Below are positions 15,530-20,459 of a DNA stretch of 22,235 bases, piece by piece. Position numbers and translations under genes: made by a program. This DNA comes from a virus. Location: IMG/VR virus record IMGVR_UViG_3300025085_000215, positions 1 to 22,235 of that record; one strand, written 5' to 3'. Below the pieces are notes generated by a model that saw only the letters and a program-made list of their open reading frames with translations, was not told the origin of the DNA and did no database searches. Position 1 is the stretch's first letter. Each line of letters opens with the position of its first letter.

Positions 15530-15731
15530 TTTCCATGCCTCCTTGTATCATCTTACTGACAGTGACACCCATCTCATACAGGATGTTCTGCATATCATTG
15601 TCACTGGCCTTGCCACGGCCGGACATAAACATTTCAACAGCCTCACCTGTTTCTGGGTGAAAGCTAACGGTCACGGCTAGACCCATGCCTAGTTCGGTTG
15701 TTACGCAGGGGCGTCTGTTTGGTACATTCAT
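15486..15731 (-). CDS. Orphan TSCPD-like domain protein
   Basis: An 81-aa protein. The core (about residues 14-62) GMGLAVTVSFHPETGEAVEM, then FMSGRGKASDNDMQNILYEM and GVTVSKMIQ, follows the TSCPD pattern (strand, turn with two acidic/Gly residues, PxEVFI-like strand, GKxGSD loop, long helix) found at the C-terminus of class II ribonucleotide reductases and as free-standing proteins. It has Cys9 but not the full RNR tail. No reductase lies in the window. AAGGA precedes the ATG; the 3' end overlaps the lysozyme gene by 44 bases and the 5' end lies inside the preceding gene. Role unknown; a regulator or partner of host RNR is one guess. Confidence 0.6.
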   Translation of the reverse strand: MNVPNRRPCVTTELGMGLAVTVSFHPETGEAVEMFMSGRGKASDNDMQNILYEMGVTVSKMIQGGMENGFSTTTDKLDQTA

Positions 15732-16116
15732 CTCGCAAAATCCTTATTGTTTGATCCCAGCTATCGATCTCGCGCTCTGGCGTGAACAGGCTGGTTGGTT
15801 TCGTAAATTTTATCCGGTCAATAGCAGAGATAGGCATAAAAAAACACCCTCGCTGTTCAGAACTGACGAGGGCTAGGATATCATAATCATCTACACTGGG
15901 AAACCGCTTATCCTTTCCCTTACCGACAGGGAACTGCATTGTGCGCTTGCTATATTTTATGCGCTTGCTTAACTGGCATGATCTGACTTGAATTCGGTAG
16001 CTTTCCCTGCCTTTCGTTGCAATCAGATCATAGTCATCCTGCATGACCATACCGCAACCCCAGCCACGCTGTACGATTGCGGCACTGGCAATGTGTTCGC
16101 CAACCAGTCCTGACAT
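15664..16116 (-). CDS. PD-(D/E)XK nuclease-like protein
   Basis: A 150-aa protein read from the ATG at 16116. A TTG at 16170 would add 18 residues and overlap the previous gene; neither start has a clear SD. With the ATG start, Glu7 (LVGEHIAS), Asp30 (DDYDLIAT) and Gln43-Val-Arg45 (YRIQVRS) form an E...D...(E/Q)xK-like set typical of small PD-(D/E)XK endonuclease-fold proteins, in which Q often replaces E. A later strand DDYDILALVSSEQRGCFFMP fits the fold. The final Lys of the motif is Arg here, so activity is uncertain. The C-terminal 30 residues are basic and overlap the TSCPD gene by 68 bases. Possible role: processing of recombination intermediates. Confidence 0.6.
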   Translation of the reverse strand: MSGLVGEHIASAAIVQRGWGCGMVMQDDYDLIATKGRESYRIQVRSCQLSKRIKYSKRTMQFPVGKGKDKRFPSVDDYDILALVSSEQRGCFFMPISAIDRIKFTKPTSLFTPEREIDSWDQTIRILRDECTKQTPLRNNRTRHGSSRDR

Positions 16117-16150
16117 AGTATTGGTCAGGTCTGGAACGGCTATAAATAAT

Positions 16151-16525
16151 TCATGCGGCCAACTCGTCAAGACGTTTTTTCACCGTGTTTAGGTCTGACA
16201 ACATATACATGTCAGCGCGTTTATACTTAGATTCCGCATTGTACACAGTTGAGTGATCTTTGCCAAACACTCTACCAATGTCAGAGTAATTCGCTCTGGT
16301 GTATCTTAGGGATGCCACCATTGCTAGATGCCTAGCACCAGTGATTTTGTGCTTGCGGCGATTGCTCATGATGTCAATGACCGGAACGCCTTTGATGTCG
16401 CTCACAATGTTGATGATGTCCTTAACACGCACATAATGAGCATCTCTGCGCTCATAGGCTGTCAAAGTCATCGGCTTGCCGAATAGCACTTTTAGTGCGT
16501 TTGATATTCTTGTTAAAACAGTCAT
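16151..16525 (-). CDS. Phage protein with DnaA domain IV (DnaA-box-binding domain)
   Basis: A 124-aa protein whose residues about 33-118 are a clear DnaA C-terminal domain: IINIVSDIKGVPVIDIMSNR with RR56-57, then ARHLAMVASLRYTRANYSDI (64-83) and the DnaA signature GKDHSTVYNAESKY (88-101). In DnaA this helix-turn-helix domain reads the 9-bp DnaA box. The AAA+ ATPase and DnaB-interaction domains are absent, so it can bind DNA but not unwind it. It could tether the host replication system, compete with host DnaA or act as a transcription regulator. SD AAAGAGG lies 12 bases before ATG 16525; ATG 16471 is an alternative. It overlaps the zinc-finger gene by 74 bases. Confidence 0.85.
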   Translation of the reverse strand: MTVLTRISNALKVLFGKPMTLTAYERRDAHYVRVKDIINIVSDIKGVPVIDIMSNRRKHKITGARHLAMVASLRYTRANYSDIGRVFGKDHSTVYNAESKYKRADMYMLSDLNTVKKRLDELAA

Positions 16526-16646
16526 GGTTACAAAATACCTCTTTGTTTGCGGTGGCTAGACCTGATGTCTTCCAACTAAATTTTCTATTACAATAGTGGC
16601 AAGTATCCTCACCACCCCAAGGCTTCATGCTGGGCTTACTCGCCAC
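16452..16646 (-). CDS. Small zinc-finger protein
   Basis: A 64-aa protein with a four-Cys zinc site: C16-x2-C19 in CHYCNRKF and C39-x3-C43 in VFCNHDCF, the MYM/TRASH-like spacing of small treble-clef fingers in phage accessory proteins. The C-terminus is basic then acidic (NIKRTKSAIRQADDFDSL). It probably binds DNA or a protein partner. Its start lies 11 bases inside the previous gene and its end runs 74 bases into the DnaA domain IV gene, so the three are tightly linked. The Cys pattern gives good confidence that it is coding; the function is open. Confidence 0.65.
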   Translation of the reverse strand: MASKPSMKPWGGEDTCHYCNRKFSWKTSGLATANKEVFCNHDCFNKNIKRTKSAIRQADDFDSL

Positions 16647-16860
16647 GTTCAGCCCTTTTGCGCTCTGTTGCCACAGACAGAAGACGTGATGCTAAAATGA
16701 TTTGCTCATCCGCATCCTGCCAAAACATCAGCTGTTCTGGCTCGTCCTCATCTGTGACTATCAGCAGACCAAACTCACGAGGCACAACCAGCTTCACCTT
16801 ACGGCTTTTGCTGGATGTGTCCGGTGATTTAAACAGCCTAGAAAGGAACGTCATCATCAA
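16636..16860 (-). CDS. Small unknown protein
   Basis: A 74-aa protein that starts within the end of the SSB-like gene; three ATG codons in a row (16860, 16857, 16854) could each serve. It has a hydrophobic start (MMMTFLSRLF), a basic strip (SSKSRKVKLVVPREFG), an acidic centre (VTDEDEPEQLMFWQDADEQI) and a basic helical end (RLLSVATERKRAERGE). No known domain. Its place among recombination and DNA-binding genes suggests an accessory role. It shares no clear similarity with its neighbours. Confidence 0.5.
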   Translation of the reverse strand: MMMTFLSRLFKSPDTSSKSRKVKLVVPREFGLLIVTDEDEPEQLMFWQDADEQIILASRLLSVATERKRAERGE

Positions 16861-17092
16861 GCGTTACCTGCTGTTGTGGTGCTGGTTTTGCCGCACCGTT
16901 CGGCTGGGCATCCTTTAACTGCAAGGACAGGCTCATGAACTGTGAGCCTTTAGCAGATGTTTTATTCCACGCAGAGATTTTATACTCCACGCCATCAATC
17001 TCACAGTTACCTGTCATGTCAGGGCGATTAGGGTTATCCCCTTTGTCATTGTGGAATAGAACCCCACGCAGATTGTTATCATATTGAGCCAT
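16838..17092 (-). CDS. Mini SSB-like protein with acidic DDDVPF tail
   Basis: An 84-aa protein. The body (about residues 8-60) has beta-strand pairs typical of a small OB-like or DUF736-like fold: GVLFHNDKGDNPNRPDMTGN, VEYKISAWNKTSAKGSQFMS, LSLQLKD. A Gln/Ala/Pro linker then leads to VTLDDDVPF at the very C-terminus, matching the acidic tip (DDDIPF type) that bacterial SSB uses to recruit RecO, exonuclease I, primase and other partners. Full SSB is about twice this length, so this is a reduced version or a distinct DUF736 relative. SD AGGAGA and a TAATG junction with the annealing-protein gene indicate co-translation. It probably coats single strands for the Sak protein (inference). Confidence 0.65.
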   Translation of the reverse strand: MAQYDNNLRGVLFHNDKGDNPNRPDMTGNCEIDGVEYKISAWNKTSAKGSQFMSLSLQLKDAQPNGAAKPAPQQQVTLDDDVPF

Positions 17093-17685
17093 TAAGAAAT
17101 CTCCTGTTTACGTTGGCTAAATAGCGCACGTTGCTCTGGGGTCAGCGACAACGATACGCGGTTATAAAGAGCCTTCAGCGACTCCATATCCGGTGCTATC
17201 CGAATCTCTTGTTCCAGCGACATGCCTGTCGCCTTCTTAAAATCTTTTGCAGGTGGTGGTGCAGACGGCGCAGGACTGCTTGCAACGGTCTGCGGTAGGT
17301 CTTCACCTTGGAATAGATATGCACCTAATCCTAGTGCGGCTATCGCCTTTGCTAAGCAACGCTGTAAAGACTTGTTTACCTCAAAGCTATCTGGGTTCTG
17401 GATCGGCTTATTAGCGTGGTTAAGCACAGGCATAATCTCTGTGCATGACGAATCCAAACTTGGGACGGATACGGTTACTTGCACATAGCCGTAGCCGTTG
17501 GGGTCAAGCATATAGGGCAGACCGTTGAAGATATGCTTATGATATGTTGCGTCCGGATAGTGGTCTTTCAAAATTGACCAAGCCCATGCCCAACTCAAAT
17601 AACTGAAAGAATTTTTTTTCTCAACGTATTTATTTACGTCAACGGCTGATAGTGTGTTCCATACAGATTTGTTTATAGATTCCAT
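17092..17685 (-). CDS. Single-strand annealing protein, Sak family
   Basis: A 197-aa RAD52-like recombinase that anneals complementary single strands during phage recombination. The N-terminal FSYLSWAWAWSILKDHYPDA (about 27-46) is the Sak/DUF1071 signature, followed by strands YGYVQVTVSVPSLDSS, then MPVLNHANKPIQNP and the conserved helix VNKSLQRCLAKAIAALGLGA ending in LFQGEDLP (about 128). The remaining 70 residues are a Pro/Ala linker and a helical tail that may bind the SSB-like protein. SD GAGGA is five bases before the ATG. The gene overlaps the exonuclease upstream and joins the SSB-like gene downstream, forming a complete annealing cassette. Confidence 0.85.
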   Translation of the reverse strand: MESINKSVWNTLSAVDVNKYVEKKNSFSYLSWAWAWSILKDHYPDATYHKHIFNGLPYMLDPNGYGYVQVTVSVPSLDSSCTEIMPVLNHANKPIQNPDSFEVNKSLQRCLAKAIAALGLGAYLFQGEDLPQTVASSPAPSAPPPAKDFKKATGMSLEQEIRIAPDMESLKALYNRVSLSLTPEQRALFSQRKQEIS

Positions 17686-18494
17686 AGTGTCCTCGCTTCA
17701 TCAATAAATTGGTTTTTCCAGTAAAATGGATGGTTAAACTCTGGCTCTACCAGACCAGCAAGCACCTTGGGGTCGGTGCTAACAGCCAACAGGTTTTGCC
17801 GGATCAATGCCCTGCGGCGTAAGTCGTACAGGCAGAACTCAAGATACTCAGGTGACAGCTTATCGCAGTTGTCCTGATCGAAGTGTGCTATGTCGGTGTC
17901 GCTGATATAGACAATGTTAGGCTTCAAGTTTGTTGCCTTCTGATACACAGCAACTTGACACAAGTGATTATAGTCAGGCTCTTTAGGTAGAGCTGGTTTA
18001 GACCAACCACGAGTGCCGTCTTTCTTTATCTGACCTTTGCGTGGTGCTTTAGTCTTCATCTCATACAGATTGCCGTCAGACACCAAGTCGATGTAACCTG
18101 TCAGCGGTATAGATACGTCAGGCAATTCCAGATGTATCTTCTGCTCATCACCTACATCAGTCAGGTCTTTGAAATGCTCACAGCCTAACTCAACAGCGGC
18201 TGGTATCCGGCTACGATACTCGACACGTTTCTCAGCGTCCTCATCAGCCGGATGGAAGTCAAAGTCTAGCAGTGCCTGATCAATAGCCTGTTCTACATCA
18301 ACGTCACCGACAAGGTTGGCCTGTATGCCGTTATGCACAGCAGTGCCATAGGCCGCGTTCTCACCAACGGTGATAGACCTGCGTTGATCCTTGCTCAGAT
18401 AGACGTACTCAAACAACCAATTAGGCGTAGGCCGGAGTAGCTGTGATGGGCTGAAATGATCCAGCCCTATCTTTAAAAAGTTTTCTTCACTCAT
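17673..18494 (-). CDS. RecB-like PD-(D/E)XK exonuclease
   Basis: A 273-aa nuclease of the RecB/Cas4-like (PDDEXK_1) group that would resect double-strand ends for the annealing protein. Visible motifs are His54 in YGTAVHNGIQ, Asp136 in LTGYIDLVSD, Glu145-Met-Lys147 in LYEMKTKA, and the motif Gln180-x3-Tyr184 in HLCQVAVYQ. Length and motif spacing fit phage exonucleases paired with Sak or Bet proteins. No Fe-S cluster cysteines are present, unlike Cas4. The start overlaps the upstream stop (ATGA) and the end overlaps the Sak gene by 13 bases. Strong evidence for the nuclease family; polarity is not readable. Confidence 0.85.
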   Translation of the reverse strand: MSEENFLKIGLDHFSPSQLLRPTPNWLFEYVYLSKDQRRSITVGENAAYGTAVHNGIQANLVGDVDVEQAIDQALLDFDFHPADEDAEKRVEYRSRIPAAVELGCEHFKDLTDVGDEQKIHLELPDVSIPLTGYIDLVSDGNLYEMKTKAPRKGQIKKDGTRGWSKPALPKEPDYNHLCQVAVYQKATNLKPNIVYISDTDIAHFDQDNCDKLSPEYLEFCLYDLRRRALIRQNLLAVSTDPKVLAGLVEPEFNHPFYWKNQFIDEARTLWNL

Positions 18495-18715
18495 CGCTCA
18501 ACTGCCTCTAGTATTTCAATGTCACCTAGTGAGTAACCACCAGCATAAAGGTTCTTCTGCCGCGCCCTAACACGTTCTTCTGCAAGTGCCATTGCTTCCT
18601 CTTTAGTCACCGCTGATACTCGCATTTCCTTGTAGTATTCAACAATCATACAAACTTTGAATGTGGCACGCATAAATTTTGGTGCATCAGATGTAGTTGT
18701 TTTAGGTAAAGCCAT
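18491..18715 (-). CDS. Small unknown protein
   Basis: A 74-aa protein with one beta-rich half (FMRATFKVCMIVEYYKEMRV) and one helical half (VTKEEAMALAEERVRARQKN) followed by a short acidic strand (SLGDIEILEAVER). It looks like a small alpha/beta domain. SD GAGAGGTG precedes the ATG, which overlaps the upstream TAA; its TGA overlaps the exonuclease ATG. It is the second gene of the leftward early operon, directly upstream of the recombination genes, but no function is recognised. Confidence 0.6.
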   Translation of the reverse strand: MALPKTTTSDAPKFMRATFKVCMIVEYYKEMRVSAVTKEEAMALAEERVRARQKNLYAGGYSLGDIEILEAVER

Positions 18716-18909
18716 TACACACCTCTCTTTGCAAACACTGGAGCAAACTGATCCCAGATCGCATAGTCGGGGTCTAGCTTTTCTTGCATACTGTCAATGA
18801 CATTGCGCTGATCACGGCCACGCTGAAAGAAACGGCGGCTCTCCGAAAACTCAAAAGTCCAGTCATGGTTTTTAAGTAACTGCTTATATTGTTCTAGGTT
18901 GTTTTCCAT
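18715..18909 (-). CDS. Small unknown early protein
   Basis: A 64-aa charged protein, the first gene after the leftward promoter. It is probably helical (MENNLEQYKQLLKNHDWTFE, then RRFFQRGRDQRNVIDSMQEK and YAIWDQFAPVFAKRG). The RBS is a clear GGGAGATAGG just before the ATG. Being promoter-proximal, it is likely expressed early. No domain, membrane span or Cys motif. It ends by overlapping the next gene's ATG by one base. Confidence 0.6.
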   Translation of the reverse strand: MENNLEQYKQLLKNHDWTFEFSESRRFFQRGRDQRNVIDSMQEKLDPDYAIWDQFAPVFAKRGV

Positions 18910-18924
18910 ACCTATCTCCCTGTT

Positions 18925-18943
18925 GTTATAAATCTGTTTTAAC
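18925..18943. promoter_or_regulatory. Operator-like imperfect palindrome in the divergent control region
   Basis: GTTATAAATCTGTTTTAAC pairs at six of eight arm positions, with GTTA/TAAC outer arms as in the perfect palindrome at 13598-13614. Its left half (GTTATAAAT) recurs inverted at 18995-19003. It lies over the leftward -10, next to the Cro-like gene. Confidence 0.4.
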
Positions 18944-18964
18944 TTATTGTAGTTGACCTTGCAA
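18936..18964 (-). promoter_or_regulatory. Leftward early promoter
   Basis: Read on the - strand, TTGCAA (18964-18959) and TAAAAC (18941-18936) are separated by 17 bases. It would start the recombination/lysis operon about 20 bases before its first RBS. The -10 lies inside the operator-like palindrome 18925-18943. Match to sigma70 consensus is moderate at both boxes. Confidence 0.45.
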
Positions 18965-18981
18965 CAAAAAAATTATATTAG
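18953..18981 (+). promoter_or_regulatory. Rightward early promoter for the HTH/replication genes
   Basis: TTGACC (18953-18958) is 17 bases from TATTAG (18976-18981); TATATT at 18974 is a better -10 but only 15 bases away. It would transcribe 19018-21810. It overlaps the leftward -35 region, so the two promoters would compete or be controlled together. Confidence 0.4.
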
Positions 18982-18994
18982 ATTTATATTGTTT

Positions 18995-19003
18995 ATTTAT
19001 AAC
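18995..19003. promoter_or_regulatory. Inverted copy of the operator half-site
   Basis: ATTTATAAC is the exact reverse complement of GTTATAAAT at 18925-18933. It lies about 15 bases before the HTH-gene ATG and downstream of the rightward -10, where a bound repressor would block its own gene (autoregulation, inferred). Confidence 0.35.
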
Positions 19004-19017
19004 GTCAGGATAATAAA

Positions 19018-19218
19018 ATGAAATTGGCAGAATGGCTAGTAACCAAAGGCATCCGGCAGGCTGATCTGTCACGGATGCTAGATGTGACGCAACCGACAGT
19101 GCATAACTGGGTTAATCGGAAGTCACCACCATCAGCAAAACAGATGATGAAGCTGTATCAGATGTCCAAGGGCAAGGTTGGTCTAAAGGACTGGTGCGAA
19201 GAATTTGAGGTGCAGTGA
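19018..19218 (+). CDS. Cro/XRE-like helix-turn-helix repressor
   Basis: A 66-aa DNA-binding protein the size of lambda Cro. The helix-turn-helix is plain: WLVTKGIRQADLSRMLDVTQ (helix, turn) then PTVHNWVNRKSPPSAKQMMK (recognition helix and next helix), residues about 6-45. The end is acidic (WCEEFEVQ). SD AGGA lies seven bases before the ATG. It sits alone at the head of the rightward operon, beside a divergent leftward promoter with palindromic sites, as Cro does. No CI-like partner, integrase or LexA-type peptidase is present here. It probably represses both early promoters and perhaps the 13.6-kb promoter. Confidence 0.75.
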   Translation: MKLAEWLVTKGIRQADLSRMLDVTQPTVHNWVNRKSPPSAKQMMKLYQMSKGKVGLKDWCEEFEVQ

Positions 19219-19433
19219 TGCTATTACATCAGTTCTTTGGCACAGGCGAATATGACAACAGAGTGGCTTTTGTTTTCAAGGAAAGCGATGATCTCACCGT
19301 CATGTTTGTTAGGGATCAGGCTATTTTAAAAGAGGTTTGGGTGTCGCGCTATTCAGAACAGGCCGCTGAAGATATGGCTGAGAACTGGGTACTAGGCGGT
19401 ACGTTAGGGGAATCGGATGACGAACGGACGTAG
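19218..19433 (+). CDS. Small unknown protein
   Basis: A 71-aa protein read from ATG 19218, which overlaps the upstream TGA and has GAGGTG five bases before it; an in-frame GTG at 19215 is the alternative. It is acidic, with strands FGTGEYDNRVAFVFKESDDL and VMFVRDQAILKEVWVS and a C-terminal helix (YSEQAAEDMAENWVLGGTLG). It overlaps the resolvase-like gene by 17 bases. No family recognised. It is translated as part of the early operon and is probably cytoplasmic. Confidence 0.6.
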   Translation: MLLHQFFGTGEYDNRVAFVFKESDDLTVMFVRDQAILKEVWVSRYSEQAAEDMAENWVLGGTLGESDDERT

Positions 19434-19815
19434 AAAAGGCCATAATTTTGAGCGTGAGTTGGCTCGGATGATTAAGGATCATCTGGGCGTTGATACCAAG
19501 CGTGACCTAGAGCAATACAGAGCGAGTGACCACGGTGACTTGATCGGACTTGACGGCTGGACAATCGAGGCAAAGCGATATGCTCATAATGCTGGCGGTA
19601 ACTACAAGCCGGAGTGGTGGGCGCAGGTAACGGCGGCTAGTAATGCCGCTGGCACTGAGCCAGTGTTGATATACAAGTACGATAGGCAACCGATAAAGTG
19701 TGTTGTCCGGCTATCAAGCATTAACGCTGACTTTGCTGGCAAAGACAATACCGCAACGATCAGCTTCGACACTTGGTGCATGTTGGTTAGAGAGGGTTGG
19801 GCTGATGAAGGGTGA
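19417..19815 (+). CDS. Holliday-junction-resolvase-like PDDEXK protein
   Basis: A 132-aa protein with the archaeal-Hjc-like PD-(D/E)XK arrangement: Glu12/Glu14 in KGHNFERELARMI, Asp41 in SDHGDLIGLDG and Glu51-Ala-Lys53 in WTIEAKRYA. Then comes WWAQVTAASNAAGTEPVLIY, a helix and strand usual in this fold. Such phage proteins (PDDEXK_15-like) are thought to resolve branched DNA before packaging. All three acidic/basic catalytic positions are intact. RBS AGGGG precedes ATG 19417. Its end overlaps the DUF3310 gene. It complements the Sak/exonuclease cassette encoded leftward. Confidence 0.75.
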   Translation: MTNGRRKGHNFERELARMIKDHLGVDTKRDLEQYRASDHGDLIGLDGWTIEAKRYAHNAGGNYKPEWWAQVTAASNAAGTEPVLIYKYDRQPIKCVVRLSSINADFAGKDNTATISFDTWCMLVREGWADEG

Positions 19816-20041
19816 TATGGTTAATCAACCGCCGCACTATGTGAAGGGTTCAATTGAAACGATTGACTACATGGTTGACGTGCTTGGTGTTGACGGTGCG
19901 ATACAATACTGCCACGGAAACGTAATCAAATACACTGGCCAGCGGTTGTTTGCCAAGGGCAATCCGGTGCAGGACGCTAAGAAGGCGGTCTGGTATTTAA
20001 ACAAGATGATTGAGTTAATGGAGATGTCTGAAAGTGAATAG
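19805..20041 (+). CDS. DUF3310 protein
   Basis: A 78-aa protein read from ATG 19805; ATG 19817 has a better-placed GAAGGG and may be the true start. The DUF3310 signature is complete: MVNQPPHYVKGSIETIDYM, then IQYCHGNVIKYTGQRLFAKG, then QDAKKAVWYLNKMIELM. The family is common near replication genes in dsDNA phages; some members are annotated as nucleotide kinases on weak grounds, but no P-loop is present here. It overlaps both neighbours. It probably helps DNA metabolism in an unknown way. Confidence 0.8.
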   Translation: MKGDMVNQPPHYVKGSIETIDYMVDVLGVDGAIQYCHGNVIKYTGQRLFAKGNPVQDAKKAVWYLNKMIELMEMSESE

Positions 20042-20459
20042 GCCGATGTACGAAACGCAGGATGACTTGGACGGCGAGATCGCAATGATGAAGCGGTTAT
20101 GCTCTAAGAAGGGTCATCACTTTCGTAAGTTACCGATATCGTACAGGCTAGATTTTGTGGTGCATGAGGCTGGCAGTAACAAGCCATTGTGTTTTGTTGA
20201 GTGCCGGAAGCGTAGCACGACAATAAACAAGTACCCAACGTACATGATCAGCTTGAACAAAGTGCTGTTCGCCAAAAAACTTGCAACGGCCTGTATGGTG
20301 AAGGCGTATTTACTTGTTGAGTTTACAGACGGTCTGGGTATTCTGGACTTTAACGAGCCGTTCGATGTACGCGTTGGCGGCCATAACAATAGGGGTGATT
20401 GGCAGGATATTGAACTGGTCGCCTACTTTGACATAAAAAAAATGAGGAGAGTAACATGA
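20034..20459 (+). CDS. Possible PD-(D/E)XK-fold protein, function unknown
   Basis: A 141-aa protein starting with GTG 20034 (GGAGA nine bases upstream) or ATG 20046. The centre shows Asp40 in SYRLDFVVHE and Glu56-Cys-Arg58-Lys59 in LCFVECRKRSTT, spaced like the D...ExK core of restriction-type nucleases, followed by a helix (LNKVLFAKKLATACMVKAYL) and a strand (LLVEFTDGLGILDF). ExR in place of ExK makes activity doubtful. It overlaps the DUF3310 gene and ends by ATGA with the initiator gene. It may be a degenerate nuclease or a structural DNA-binding fold. Confidence 0.6.
   Translation: MNRPMYETQDDLDGEIAMMKRLCSKKGHHFRKLPISYRLDFVVHEAGSNKPLCFVECRKRSTTINKYPTYMISLNKVLFAKKLATACMVKAYLLVEFTDGLGILDFNEPFDVRVGGHNNRGDWQDIELVAYFDIKKMRRVT

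Noticed and set aside
15685-15876. Plus-strand open frames opposite the leftward operon
   Set aside because: The minus strand has continuous, domain-bearing genes here; the plus-strand products have no domain and no upstream RBS.
16117-16170. TTG-initiated 18-residue extension of the PDDEXK-like protein
   Set aside because: The extension has no ribosome site and overlaps the DnaA-IV gene; the family-like part begins right after ATG 16116.
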